Part shown: one piece after another, positions 39,279 through 48,255 of the stretch
How positions within the stretch are numbered: the stretch's first letter is position 1
Layout: the number at the start of each line of letters is the position of its first letter
From: JAJVHZ01 sp041395385
GTDB taxonomy: Bacteria; Pseudomonadota; Gammaproteobacteria; JAJPIJ01
NCBI GenBank assembly: GCA_041395385.1
Contig: JAWLAN010000014.1
Span: 1 to 64,000 of the forward strand
DNA length: 64,000 nucleotides
Direction: 5' to 3'
Program-made: the position numbers and the translations under genes
The notes under the pieces: generated by a model
The model's input: the letters and a program-made list of their open reading frames with translations, nothing else
Databases searched by the model: none
Told to the model about the DNA's origin: nothing

Positions 39279-39293
39279 GCACCATTCTAGTGC
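39279..39293. promoter_or_regulatory. NtrC binding site 2 of glnA
   Basis: GCACC-ATTCT-AGTGC is a full consensus match. Its centre is 31 bp (about three helical turns) from site 1, so two NtrC dimers would bind on the same face. Confidence 0.78.
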
Positions 39294-39302
39294 GCGACAC
39301 GT

Positions 39303-40547
39303 CTACAGGGCGGTTTCGCCGGCCAGGAGCTGTCCCACCGTCTCGCGCGCGCGCACCAGATGCGCCCGCGCGCCGTCCACCATGACCTCCGCCGCGCGTG
39401 GCCGGGCATTGTAGTTCGAACTCATCGAAAAACCATAAGCGCCGGCTGACATCACCGCCAACAGCTCGCCCTGTGCAGCGGCGATGGTGCGATCGCGGGC
39501 AAGAAAGTCTCCCGTCTCGCACACCGGCCCCACGACGTCGCACGGCACGGCCGGCGCCTCGGAGTCCCGCCGCACGCGGAGTATCTCGTGCCACGCCTCG
39601 TACAACGCCGGGCGGATCAAGTCGTTCATCGCCGCATCGACGATGACGAAGCGCTTCTCCGGCGTCTGCTTCACGTATTCCACCCGCGTGAGGAGGATGC
39701 CGGCGTTGCCGACGATCGCCCGTCCGGGCTCCATCAGCACCTCCCTGACCTGCCCGGCGAGGCGTCGGCAGATGAGTTCGGCGTACGCATCCACGGCGGG
39801 CGGCTCTTCGTCGCGATACTGGATGCCCAGGCCGCCGCCGATGTCGATGTGCTCGATCTCCACGCCGCGCGCCCGCAACTGGTGCACGAGGTCGAGCACC
39901 TTCGCCACCGCGTCATCGAATGGTCCGACCTCGGTAAGCTGGGAGCCGATGTGGCAACCGATCCCGACCACCTTCAGATGCGGCATCCGTGCGGCCCGCT
40001 CGTAAACCGACAATGCCTCCTCACCCGGGATCCCGAACTTGTTCTGCTTCATCCCGGTGGCGATATACGGGTGAGTGCGCGCGTCGACGTCCGGATTCAC
40101 GCGCAAGGCCACCGGCGCACGCACTCCCATGCGCCGGGCCACCTCATGGATGCGCTCGAGCTCCGGCACGAGCTCGACGTTGAAGCAGCGGATGCCGACC
40201 TCGAGCGCGCGGGCGATTTCGTCCTCGCGCTTGCCCACTCCCGCGAACACCACCTTGGCCGGGTCCCCGCCGGCGCGCAGGACGCGCTCCAGCTCGCCCA
40301 CCGAAACGATATCGAATCCGGAACCCAGGCGCGCGAGCACGCCGAGGACGGCGAGGTTCGAGTTGGCCTTCACGGCGTAACAGATGAGATGCGGTAGGCG
40401 GGCGAATCCCTGATCGAAGGCCTGCCAGCGTGCCTCGATGGCGGCGCGGGAATAGACGTAAGTCGGCGTGCCGTGGCGATCGGCGATGGCGGTCAACGCC
40501 ACCCCCTCCGCGTGCAACACCCCATCGCGGTAAGCGAATGCCTGCAT
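39303..40547 (-). CDS. lysA: Diaminopimelate decarboxylase
   Basis: PLP enzyme that makes lysine from meso-diaminopimelate. Start at MQAFAYRDGVLHAEG (40547), 414 residues. The PLP lysine is in ICYAVKANSNLAVL. HIGSQLTEVGPFDDA, HIDIGGGLGIQY and the catalytic Cys region GPVCETGDFLA follow, then the end motif GAYGFSMSSNYNARPRAAEV. It starts 4 bp after lptM. Confidence 0.96.
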   Translation of the reverse strand: MQAFAYRDGVLHAEGVALTAIADRHGTPTYVYSRAAIEARWQAFDQGFARLPHLICYAVKANSNLAVLGVLARLGSGFDIVSVGELERVLRAGGDPAKVVFAGVGKREDEIARALEVGIRCFNVELVPELERIHEVARRMGVRAPVALRVNPDVDARTHPYIATGMKQNKFGIPGEEALSVYERAARMPHLKVVGIGCHIGSQLTEVGPFDDAVAKVLDLVHQLRARGVEIEHIDIGGGLGIQYRDEEPPAVDAYAELICRRLAGQVREVLMEPGRAIVGNAGILLTRVEYVKQTPEKRFVIVDAAMNDLIRPALYEAWHEILRVRRDSEAPAVPCDVVGPVCETGDFLARDRTIAAAQGELLAVMSAGAYGFSMSSNYNARPRAAEVMVDGARAHLVRARETVGQLLAGETAL

Positions 40548-40551
40548 TGGC

Positions 40552-40704
40552 TCAGCCCCGCGCCGTCGTCGAATCGGCCCGCGGCACGGCGGAGGTCTGC
40601 TCCGGCAGGTAGAGGTCGCCCTTCTGGCCGCAGGCGGCAAGCAACATCAGGCCGGCGGCGGCCATACCTAGCAGAAGGGTGCCGAGGAGAGTGCGAGGGC
40701 GCAT
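40552..40704 (-). CDS. lptM: LPS translocon maturation lipoprotein LptM (YifL)
   Basis: A 50-residue lipoprotein starting at MRPRTLLGTLLLG (40704). The lipobox LLAAC precedes the diagnostic GQKGDLYLPE. LptM helps form the correct disulfides of LptD during assembly of the outer-membrane LPS translocon. Placement immediately before lysA is the rule in gammaproteobacteria. A longer frame to 40758 has no lipoprotein character before this Met. Confidence 0.9.
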   Translation of the reverse strand: MRPRTLLGTLLLGMAAAGLMLLAACGQKGDLYLPEQTSAVPRADSTTARG

Positions 40705-40812
40705 GCGTGCGTGTCGGATGAGGTTTTGCTGCGGCGAGCATCGTCGCGCTGAAGGCATGATAGATTGGGTGACCGAGAATTCCTACCTGACAGATTGCCG
40801 ATCGCCCATCCC

Positions 40813-41484
40813 ATGAGCAGCACACCGCCCCCCGTGATAGTCGAAGGCGCCGGCGAGGTCACGGCAGCGGTCATCTGGCTGCACGGCCTGGGCGCCGACG
40901 GCCACGATTTCGAGCCCATCGTGGCGGAGCTCGACCTGCCCCCCGGCCACGGCATCCGCTTCGTCTTCCCGCACGCGCCGGTGAGGCCCATCACCATCAA
41001 TCGTGGCATGGCGATGCGCGGCTGGTACGACGTCGCCGCGAACGATCTCACCCGGCTCGAGGACGAGGCGGGTATCCGCGATTCGGCACGGATCCTGAAC
41101 GAGCATGTCGCCGCCCAGAGGGCGCGCGGCATAGACAACAGGCGGATCGTGGTCGCGGGGTTTTCCCAGGGCGGGGCGATCGCGCTGTTCGCCGGGCTGC
41201 GTCACCAAGAGCCCCTGGGGGGGATCATGGCGCTTTCCACCTACCTGCCCCTGCCGATGACGCTCACCGCCGAGGCCAACCCGGCCAACGTCGATGTCCC
41301 CATCTTCATGGCCCACGGCAGTTTCGACCCGATCATCCCCGCCCACCAGGGGGATGCGTCGGCCAAGCTGCTCAAGACCTCCGGCTACAAGGTCGAGTGG
41401 CGCAGCTACCCGATGCCGCACTCGGTCTGCGAGGAGGAGGTCGCGGACATCTCACGCTGGTTGCGACAGCGCCTGCCGGCCTGA
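40813..41484 (+). CDS. Alpha/beta-hydrolase carboxylesterase
   Basis: 223 residues from the ATG at 40813 (MSSTPPPVIVEGAG). Oxyanion region VIWLHGLGADGHDFEPIV, PHAPVRPITINRGMAMRGWYD, nucleophile Ser in VVAGFSQGGAIALF, Asp in HGSFDPIIP and His in YPMPHSVCEEE. This is the phospholipase/carboxylesterase family (EstB, YpfH type). The substrate is not predictable. It is convergent with rhlB. Confidence 0.92.
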   Translation: MSSTPPPVIVEGAGEVTAAVIWLHGLGADGHDFEPIVAELDLPPGHGIRFVFPHAPVRPITINRGMAMRGWYDVAANDLTRLEDEAGIRDSARILNEHVAAQRARGIDNRRIVVAGFSQGGAIALFAGLRHQEPLGGIMALSTYLPLPMTLTAEANPANVDVPIFMAHGSFDPIIPAHQGDASAKLLKTSGYKVEWRSYPMPHSVCEEEVADISRWLRQRLPA

Positions 41485-41508
41485 ATACGGCGCGCCGGCC
41501 GCGCGTGA

Positions 41509-42825
41509 TCAGGTCGCGGGCTGCGCCGCACGTGGACCGCGGGGCCGGCCGCGCCGACCCCCACCGCCGCCACCCGGGCGCGGCCCGCCACGGTGCGGGC
41601 GGCCGCCGCGCGGGCGCTCCGTACGCTCCTCGCGGGCGATCGGCTTGAGCTCCACCAGCAGGTCCTCCGTGATCTTCTCCGTCGGGAGGCGGTGGCCGAT
41701 GTACTCCTCGATATCCATCAGGGAATACACATAGTCCTCGCAGGCGAGACTTATGGCATCGCCCGTGGCGCCGGCGCGGGCGGTACGTCCGATGCGATGC
41801 ACGTAGTCCTCGCCATTCTGCGGCAGGTCGTAATTGATCACGTGACTGACCCCGGGGATGTGCAGACCACGCGCGGCCACGTCGGTGGCCACCAGCACCG
41901 GCAGATCGCCGCGCGCGAAGCGCGCCAGCAGCGACTGCCGCTTCTTCTGGGGGACGTCGCCCGAAAGCACGCGCGCCTCGCAGTCGTTGCTGCGCAGGGT
42001 ATCGGCGACCAGGTCGGCGGCCCGCTTGGTATTGACGAACACCAGCGTGCGCACGGGGTTGATCCGGCGCAGCAGCCCCATCAGCAGCCGCAGTTTCTCG
42101 CGGTTCTCGACGTGGTAGAGCAACTGTGCCACCGCATCGGCCGTGACCTTGTCCGGGTTCACCTCGACCAGGCGCGGATTGTTCATGTGTTCGTAGGCGA
42201 GCTCCTGCACGCGCAGGGACAGGGTCGCGGAGAACAGCATCGACAGGCGCCGCTCCGGGGCAGGCATGCGCCGCAAGAGGAACCGGATGTCCTTGATGAA
42301 TCCCAGGTCGAACATGCGATCGGCCTCGTCCAGCACCATCACCTCGATGGCGCGCAGGTCGAAGACGTGCTGTTTGAAGTAGTCGATGATGCGCCCGGGC
42401 GTGCCTATCAGAATCTCCACCCCCGCCTGCAGTTCGGCGCGCTGCTTGTCGTAGTCCACGCCGCCGTAGACCAGAGCCATCTTCAGGCCGGTGAACTGCC
42501 CGAGCACTTGCGCGTCCTTGTGGATCTGGATGGCGAGCTCACGCGTCGGCGCCAGGACGATGGCGCGGGGCTGATTCGGCTTGCGCTGCTCGAGTGCCGG
42601 TTTCTGCATCAGGCGCTGCATCAGCGCGAGCAGGAATGCCGCGGTCTTGCCCGTGCCGGTCTGCGCCTGCCCGGCGACGTCCTGGCCTGCCAGCGCCAGG
42701 GGCAGGGTCCCGGCCTGGATCGGCGTGCAGCGGACAAACCCGGCCGCCTTCACGCCCTGCAACAACACGGGATGCAGCCCCAAGTCCTCGAACAGGGTGT
42801 CTTTTTCCATCTCGGTCTCAGTCAT
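41509..42825 (-). CDS. rhlB: ATP-dependent RNA helicase RhlB
   Basis: 438 residues from MTETEMEKDTLFEDLGL (42825). Q-motif (CTPIQAGTLP), Walker A QAQTGTGKT, PTRELAIQ, DEADRMFDLGFIKDIRFLLRRMP, SAT, VFVNTKRAADLV, ATDVAARGLHIPGVSHVINYDLP and HRIGRTARAGATG. The tail is rich in RGG/PGG repeats. The sequence and its place divergent from trxA-rho identify RhlB, the degradosome helicase; the E. coli locus has the same order. Confidence 0.93.
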   Translation of the reverse strand: MTETEMEKDTLFEDLGLHPVLLQGVKAAGFVRCTPIQAGTLPLALAGQDVAGQAQTGTGKTAAFLLALMQRLMQKPALEQRKPNQPRAIVLAPTRELAIQIHKDAQVLGQFTGLKMALVYGGVDYDKQRAELQAGVEILIGTPGRIIDYFKQHVFDLRAIEVMVLDEADRMFDLGFIKDIRFLLRRMPAPERRLSMLFSATLSLRVQELAYEHMNNPRLVEVNPDKVTADAVAQLLYHVENREKLRLLMGLLRRINPVRTLVFVNTKRAADLVADTLRSNDCEARVLSGDVPQKKRQSLLARFARGDLPVLVATDVAARGLHIPGVSHVINYDLPQNGEDYVHRIGRTARAGATGDAISLACEDYVYSLMDIEEYIGHRLPTEKITEDLLVELKPIAREERTERPRGGRPHRGGPRPGGGGGGRRGRPRGPRAAQPAT

Positions 42826-42933
42826 GGCGGCTAGCATAGCGTAAACCGATCGCCGCCGCCGGGGCGCGCCCTTGCATCGCGCCGGGCATTGGCCTGAGAA
42901 TGAGGGCGGTTCCCATCCGGAAAGATACGACGC

Positions 42934-43263
42934 ATGAGTAGTGACAATATCGTCCACGTTACCGATGCCAGCTTCGATGCCGACGTGCTCAACTCGCAGG
43001 TACCGGTGCTCGTGGACTACTGGGCGGAATGGTGCGGTCCCTGCCGCATGATCGCCCCGATACTGGACGAGATCTCGCAGGACTACGCCGGCCGGATCAA
43101 GGTCGCCAAGGTGAACATCGACGAGAACCGCGACACGGCGACCAAGTTCAACATCCGCGGCATTCCCACCCTGATGCTGTTCAAGGACGGCGGCGTGGCG
43201 GCCACCAAGGTCGGCGCCCTGTCCAAATCGCAGCTCGCCGCCTTCATCGACGGCAACATTTGA
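42934..43263 (+). CDS. trxA: Thioredoxin 1
   Basis: 109-residue thioredoxin with the redox site WAEWCGPCRMIAPIL and the cis-proline loop RGIPTLMLFKDG. It supplies reducing power to ribonucleotide reductase, methionine sulfoxide reductase and other enzymes. It lies upstream of rho, the usual enteric order, and is divergent from rhlB. Confidence 0.97.
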   Translation: MSSDNIVHVTDASFDADVLNSQVPVLVDYWAEWCGPCRMIAPILDEISQDYAGRIKVAKVNIDENRDTATKFNIRGIPTLMLFKDGGVAATKVGALSKSQLAAFIDGNI

Positions 43264-43490
43264 GGTCGTCCTGGCGCTGGCGCGCGCGCCGGGACGCCGT
43301 TCAGGCATCCCCCTGCGCCGTGGCACTGGACGAATCGCGGATGCCGTGCTAGCTTTCTTCCTAATGCAGTAAAGCAGTTGCTGTGACCCGCCGACTCCGG
43401 CACATCTTCCAGTTCACGAATTCCAATTGACGTCGTACCCGTGCCGGCTGCGCCTCGCACGTCCATTTTCTCAAGCACGCCAGATCATCC

Positions 43491-44753
43491 ATGAACCTCA
43501 CGGAACTCAAACGCAAACCCGCATCAGAACTCATCTCGCTGGCCGAGGGACTCGGTATCGAAGGAGCAGCGCGCTCCCGCAAGCAGGACGTCATCTTCGG
43601 CATACTCAAGGCCCAGGCGAAAAAGGGCGACGAGATCTGGGGCGATGGCGTCCTCGAGATACTGCAGGACGGTTTCGGATTCCTGCGCTCGGCGGACTGC
43701 TCCTACCTGGCGGGACCCGACGACATCTACGTGTCGCCCAGCCAGATCCGGCGCTTCAACCTGCGCACCGGGGACAGCATCTCCGGCACCATCCGGCCTC
43801 CGAAGGAGGGCGAGCGCTATTTCGCCCTGCTGAAGGTCAGCGAGATCAACTTCGAGCCGCCGGAGAACGCCAAGAACAAGGTTCTGTTCGAGAATCTCAC
43901 GCCGCTGTTCGCCAACAAGCGCCTGGCGCTGGAGCGGGGCAACGGCAGCACCGAGGATCTGACGCCGCGCGTGGTCGACCTGGTGGCGCCGATCGGCAAG
44001 GGTCAGCGCGGTCTCATCGTCTCGCCGCCGAAGGCCGGCAAGACGATGCTGCTGCAGAGCCTCGCGCAGTCCATCGTCACCAACCACCCCGACTGCTACC
44101 TCATCGTCCTGCTGATCGACGAACGCCCCGAGGAAGTGACCGAGATGGAACGCTCGGTCCGCGGCGAGGTGGTATCCAGCACCTTCGACGAACCCGCGAC
44201 CCGGCACGTGCAGGTCGCCGAAATGGTGATCGAAAAGGCCAAGCGGCTGGTCGAGCACAAGCGCGATGTCGTGATCCTGCTCGATTCGATCACCCGCCTG
44301 GCCCGCGCCTACAACACCGTGGTGCCGTCCTCGGGCAAGGTGCTCACCGGCGGTGTCGACGCCAACGCCCTGCAGCGTCCCAAGCGCTTCTTCGGCGCGG
44401 CGCGCAACATCGAGGAGGGCGGCTCGCTCACCATACTCGCCACCGCACTCATAGACACCGGCTCGCGCATGGACGACGTCATCTACGAGGAGTTCAAGGG
44501 CACGGGCAACATGGAGCTGCACCTGGAGCGCAAGATCGCCGAGCGGCGCATCTTCCCGGCCATCAACATCAACCGCTCCGGCACCCGGCGCGAGGAACTG
44601 CTGGTACCGGCCGACGAGCTGCAGAAGATGTGGATCCTGCGCAAGCTGCTCGCGCCGATGGACGAGATCGCCGCGGCGGAGTTCCTGCTCGAGCGTCTGA
44701 AGGTTACCAAGAACAACGACGACTTCTTCGATTCGATGAAGCGCACCTCCTAG
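43491..44753 (+). CDS. rho: Transcription termination factor Rho
   Basis: Hexameric RNA-dependent ATPase of 420 residues. N-terminal RNA-binding part (MNLTELKRKPASELISLAEGLG; GFGFLRS...YLAGPDDIYVSPSQIRRFNLRTGD), Walker A RGLIVSPPKAGKTMLL, ILLDSITRLARAYN and Q/R-loop GGVDANALQRPKRFFGAARNIEEGGSLTI. A 227-bp leader follows trxA; rho leaders are often sites of autogenous control, but I cannot define elements in this one. Confidence 0.98.
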   Translation: MNLTELKRKPASELISLAEGLGIEGAARSRKQDVIFGILKAQAKKGDEIWGDGVLEILQDGFGFLRSADCSYLAGPDDIYVSPSQIRRFNLRTGDSISGTIRPPKEGERYFALLKVSEINFEPPENAKNKVLFENLTPLFANKRLALERGNGSTEDLTPRVVDLVAPIGKGQRGLIVSPPKAGKTMLLQSLAQSIVTNHPDCYLIVLLIDERPEEVTEMERSVRGEVVSSTFDEPATRHVQVAEMVIEKAKRLVEHKRDVVILLDSITRLARAYNTVVPSSGKVLTGGVDANALQRPKRFFGAARNIEEGGSLTILATALIDTGSRMDDVIYEEFKGTGNMELHLERKIAERRIFPAININRSGTRREELLVPADELQKMWILRKLLAPMDEIAAAEFLLERLKVTKNNDDFFDSMKRTS

Positions 44754-44806
44754 CTGACTCGCCGACGGGCGCGAGTCGCGCGCCCTGCCCTGCCGGGCGC
44801 GGCGGC

Positions 44807-45148
44807 TCAGCCGGGCGGCCAGCTGAAGGCGCGGCCTCCCATCAGGTGCAGGTGAAGGTGGAACACCGTCTGTCCGGCATCCTCACCGTTGTTCACGACC
44901 AGCCGGAAGGCGTCCCCGTAGCCCTGGTCCCTGGCGATCCCGGCCGCCGTCACCATCAGATGCCCGAGCAGCTCGCGATCCTCCGGGGTGGCCTCCCCGA
45001 GCATGGCGATCGGCTTCCTGGGCACCACCAGGATGTGCATGGGCGCCCGCGGCGCCACATCATGGAAGGCCACGCAGAGATCGTCCTCATGGACGATCCG
45101 GGCGGGGATCTCGCGATCGATGATCTTGGCGAATATGGTCTTGGACAT
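44807..45148 (-). CDS. HIT-family nucleotide hydrolase (HinT type)
   Basis: 113 residues from MSKTIFAKIIDREIPARIV (45148). The histidine triad is VFHLHLHLMGG. Length and the DDLCVAFHDVAPRAPMHILVVP block match HinT phosphoramidases, which hydrolyse AMP-amino-acid and AMP-lysine conjugates. It is convergent with rho. Confidence 0.94.
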   Translation of the reverse strand: MSKTIFAKIIDREIPARIVHEDDLCVAFHDVAPRAPMHILVVPRKPIAMLGEATPEDRELLGHLMVTAAGIARDQGYGDAFRLVVNNGEDAGQTVFHLHLHLMGGRAFSWPPG

Positions 45149-45303
45149 GGCGCACCTCTTGCGTTTCTCAGGCCAGTATAGCGTCACCGGCGCGGACCGG
45201 GCTCCTCGAGCATATCGATCGACAACGCCCGCGCGGGGCGCCGGCAGAGCTCATCCGTGTGGCCTATGTCACTGTAATCGATGGTGAATCAATGGGGCTA
45301 CGT

Positions 45304-45309
45304 TATAAT
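45304..45309 (+). promoter_or_regulatory. -10 box upstream of cysD
   Basis: TATAAT occurs 86 bp before the cysD ATG, with no good -35 match. The 5' leader would hold a short GC-rich palindromic stretch before the start codon. Confidence 0.45.
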
Positions 45310-45394
45310 GGCCGTCATTGCAGAGCGGCAGCGCGCCGAGCAGCGGGGCCGTCTCGCGCGCTGTAGATCCCCCGTAGTGACCAATGGCAGTGAT

Positions 45395-46306
45395 ATGACC
45401 ATTCGCACCCTGGACCAAACCCATCTCGACTGGCTGGAAGCCGAATCCATCCACATCCTGCGCGAGGTGGCGGCGGAATTCGAGAAACCGGCGCTGCTGT
45501 TCTCCGCCGGCAAGGATTCCTGCGTCGTGCTGCATCTCGCGCTCAAGGCCTTCCGGCCCGAGAAGCTGCCGTTCCCCCTCCTGCACGTCGACACCGGTCA
45601 CAATTTCCCGGAGGTCATCGAGTTCCGCAATCGGCGCATCGCCGAGCTCGGCGAGCGGCTGGTGGTGGCCGAGGTGGAGGAGTCCATCCGGCGCGGGACG
45701 GTGTCGCTGCCGCATCCCCTGGCCTCGCGCAACGCCGCGCAGGCCGTGACCCTGCTGGAGGCCATCGAGGAACACCAATTCGACGCACTGCTGGGCGGCG
45801 CGCGCCGCGACGAGGAGAAGGCCCGCGCCAAGGAGCGCATATTTTCGCACCGCGATGCCTTCGGTCAGTGGGATCCCCGCAACCAGCGGCCCGAGCTGTG
45901 GAACCTGTACAACACCAAGCTGCACAAGGGCGAGAACATGCGCGTGTTCCCGATCTCCAACTGGACGGAGCTGGACGTCTGGCAGTACATCGAGCGCGAG
46001 AACATCCCGCTGCCACCCATCTACTACGCCCACGAGCGGCAGGTGATCCCCCGCCGCGGCCTGCTCGTTCCGGTCACGCCCATCACCCCGCCCGAGGAGG
46101 GTGAGGCGGTGGTGACGCGATCCGTGCGCTTCCGCACGGTCGGCGACATCTCCTGCACCTGCCCGGTCGCCAGCACGGCCAGGACGATCGACACCATCAT
46201 CGCCGAGACGGCGCTGACGGAGATTACCGAGCGCGGCGCCACGCGCATGGACGACCAGACCTCGGAGGCTTCGATGGAGCGCCGCAAGAAGGAAGGGTAT
46301 TTCTGA
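45395..46306 (+). CDS. cysD: Sulfate adenylyltransferase subunit 2
   Basis: ATP-PPase subunit that makes adenylyl sulfate. 303 residues from MTIRTLDQTHLDWLEAESI (45395), PP-loop LLFSAGKDS, then LLGGARRDEEKARAKERIFSHRD and the typical end SMERRKKEGYF. Its stop overlaps the start of cysN. The set is normally used in assimilation, and no dsr/apr genes are present in the window. Confidence 0.97.
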   Translation: MTIRTLDQTHLDWLEAESIHILREVAAEFEKPALLFSAGKDSCVVLHLALKAFRPEKLPFPLLHVDTGHNFPEVIEFRNRRIAELGERLVVAEVEESIRRGTVSLPHPLASRNAAQAVTLLEAIEEHQFDALLGGARRDEEKARAKERIFSHRDAFGQWDPRNQRPELWNLYNTKLHKGENMRVFPISNWTELDVWQYIERENIPLPPIYYAHERQVIPRRGLLVPVTPITPPEEGEAVVTRSVRFRTVGDISCTCPVASTARTIDTIIAETALTEITERGATRMDDQTSEASMERRKKEGYF

Positions 46307-47637
46307 TGTCCGCGCACGAATACGACCACGCGCACTCCTCCCATGGCATGCTGCGGTTCCTGACCGCCGGGTCGGTGGACGACGGCAAGAGCACGCTCAT
46401 CGGCCGCATACTCTATGACAGCAAGGCCGTGCTCGCCGACCAGGTGCAGTCGCTGGAGCGCGCCAAACACAAGCGCACCGAGGCCGGCGTGCTTGATCTA
46501 TCGCTGCTGACCGACGGCCTGGAGGCCGAACGCGAGCAGGGCATCACGATCGACGTCGCCTATCGATATTTCTCCACCGGCTCGCGCAAGTTCATCGTCG
46601 CCGACGCCCCGGGCCACGAACAGTACACGCGCAACATGGTCACCGCCGCCAGCACGGCCGACGCGATCGTGGTGCTGATCGATCCCACCCGCGTGACGAT
46701 CGACAACGGCGTCGCGGAGCTGCTGCCGCAGACGCGCCGTCACAGCGCGATCGCCGGCCTGCTCGGCATCCGCCACGTCACCGTGGCGATCAACAAGATG
46801 GACCGCATGGGTTTCGACGAGGGCGTCTTCAACAGTATTCGCGACGCCTACGTGGAGCTCGCGCGACGCCTGTCGCTCCCCGATCCGGTCTTCGTGCCGG
46901 TCTCGGCGCTGGAGGGCGACAACGTCGTCGAGCCGAGCGAGCGCATGCCCTGGTATCGCGGCCCGGCATTGCTCGAGCACCTCGAGCGCCTGCCTGCCGG
47001 CCGTGCCGGCATCGATGGCCCGTGCCGTTTCGTCGTCCAACGGGTGCAACGCGTCTACGGCGCCGAGACCGCCGCGGGCAGCGCAGTCGACGGCTTGCGC
47101 GGGCTGCAGGGCTTCGTCGCCAGCGGCACGCTGCGCGTCGGCGACGCCATGCAGGTCCTCCCGGCCGGCCTCGCGGTCACGGTACGTTCGATCAGCCTCT
47201 ACGAGACCGGGCTGGCGCAGGCGACCGCCGGCCAGAGCGTCACGGTGATGCTCAACGAGAACGTCGATGCCTCGCGTGGAGACGTGCTGGCCTCGGGCGC
47301 CCTCCAGCCGACGTCGGCAAGGCAGCTGGTCGCCGACATCTGCTGGCTCGACACCAACCCGATGAATCCGTCGAAGAAGTACTGGCTGAAACTCGGCGCC
47401 CGCACCGTACAGGCCAGGGTGCAGGGTGTGGACAACAAGCTCGACCTCGCCGAGGTCCAACGCGTGGCCCACGATCAGCCGTTCACCTTGAACGAGATCG
47501 GCCAACTGCGGATCGCGCTGGCTCAGCCCATGCCGTGCACGCTATTCACCGAGGATGCGCCGCTCGGCCGTTTCATCCTGATCGACGCGTTCTCCAACCA
47601 GACCGCCGCCGCCGGCCTCATCCGCGCGGCCTCCTGA
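46306..47637 (+). CDS. cysN: Sulfate adenylyltransferase subunit 1
   Basis: GTPase subunit that couples GTP hydrolysis to adenylyl sulfate formation. 443 residues: P-loop GSVDDGKSTLIGRILYD, EREQGITIDVAYRYF, DAPGHEQYTRNMVT and NKMD. It ends after the EF-Tu-like domains, so there is no fused CysC (APS kinase). It starts inside the last codons of cysD. Confidence 0.97.
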   Translation: MSAHEYDHAHSSHGMLRFLTAGSVDDGKSTLIGRILYDSKAVLADQVQSLERAKHKRTEAGVLDLSLLTDGLEAEREQGITIDVAYRYFSTGSRKFIVADAPGHEQYTRNMVTAASTADAIVVLIDPTRVTIDNGVAELLPQTRRHSAIAGLLGIRHVTVAINKMDRMGFDEGVFNSIRDAYVELARRLSLPDPVFVPVSALEGDNVVEPSERMPWYRGPALLEHLERLPAGRAGIDGPCRFVVQRVQRVYGAETAAGSAVDGLRGLQGFVASGTLRVGDAMQVLPAGLAVTVRSISLYETGLAQATAGQSVTVMLNENVDASRGDVLASGALQPTSARQLVADICWLDTNPMNPSKKYWLKLGARTVQARVQGVDNKLDLAEVQRVAHDQPFTLNEIGQLRIALAQPMPCTLFTEDAPLGRFILIDAFSNQTAAAGLIRAAS

Positions 47638-47685
47638 CCGCCGGCGTGACGCCGGGGCGTCGCCGATGAAATTCCGCGCGCCCCG

Positions 47686-48255
47686 CTAGCGCGGGCGGCG
47701 GTGATGATAATGCGCGTCGCCTTCTTGCCGAACGATGTCGCCGATGTGCACACCGAACCGCCCCTGGCGGCGATCCTCGTAGTAGAACTTCAGCGTGTGC
47801 AGGATCGTGGGAAAGGCGAGGTCGTCCCACGGGATCTCGGGCTCCGCGAACAGCCGGACCTCGAGACTCTCGTGCGTGGGGCCGAAGCTGGGCTCAAGCA
47901 GGCGCGCCCGGTACATCATGTAGACCTGATTGGCGTGCGGGAGGCTGAGCAGCGTGTGCAGGTCCAGCAGCTCCACGCGCGCGTCCGCTTCCTCGTGCGT
48001 CTCGCGAATCGCCGCCTCGCCCGTGGTCTCGTCGTTCTCCATGAACCCTGCTGGCAGGGTCCACAGGCCGTAGCGCGGGTCGATGGCGCGACGGCAGAGC
48101 AGGATGCGGTCCTCCCACTCCACGATGCATCCGGCGACGACCTTCGGATTCTGGTAATGAACCGTCGCGCACGCGGTGCATACATCGCGCTCGCGATTGT
48201 CGCCGGCGGGAACCTTGCGCTCCACCGGCTGGCCGCAATGGCTGCAGTATTTCAT
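47686..48255 (-). CDS. NUDIX hydrolase with N-terminal zinc ribbon
   Basis: 189 residues. The zinc ribbon uses C4, C7 (CSHCG) and C26, C29 (CTAC). The Nudix box is GFMENDETTGEAAIRETHEEADA. Relatives act on NADH/NAD or ADP-ribose-type substrates; this one is not specific enough to name. The ATG overlaps the tesA stop by 4 bp (ATGA), so the two genes are translated together. Confidence 0.9.
   Translation of the reverse strand: MKYCSHCGQPVERKVPAGDNRERDVCTACATVHYQNPKVVAGCIVEWEDRILLCRRAIDPRYGLWTLPAGFMENDETTGEAAIRETHEEADARVELLDLHTLLSLPHANQVYMMYRARLLEPSFGPTHESLEVRLFAEPEIPWDDLAFPTILHTLKFYYEDRRQGRFGVHIGDIVRQEGDAHYHHRRPR

Noticed and set aside
45208..45394. Possible regulatory RNA in the cysD leader
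   Set aside because: The leader has GC-rich complementarity, but no known sulfur-related fold could be recognised.
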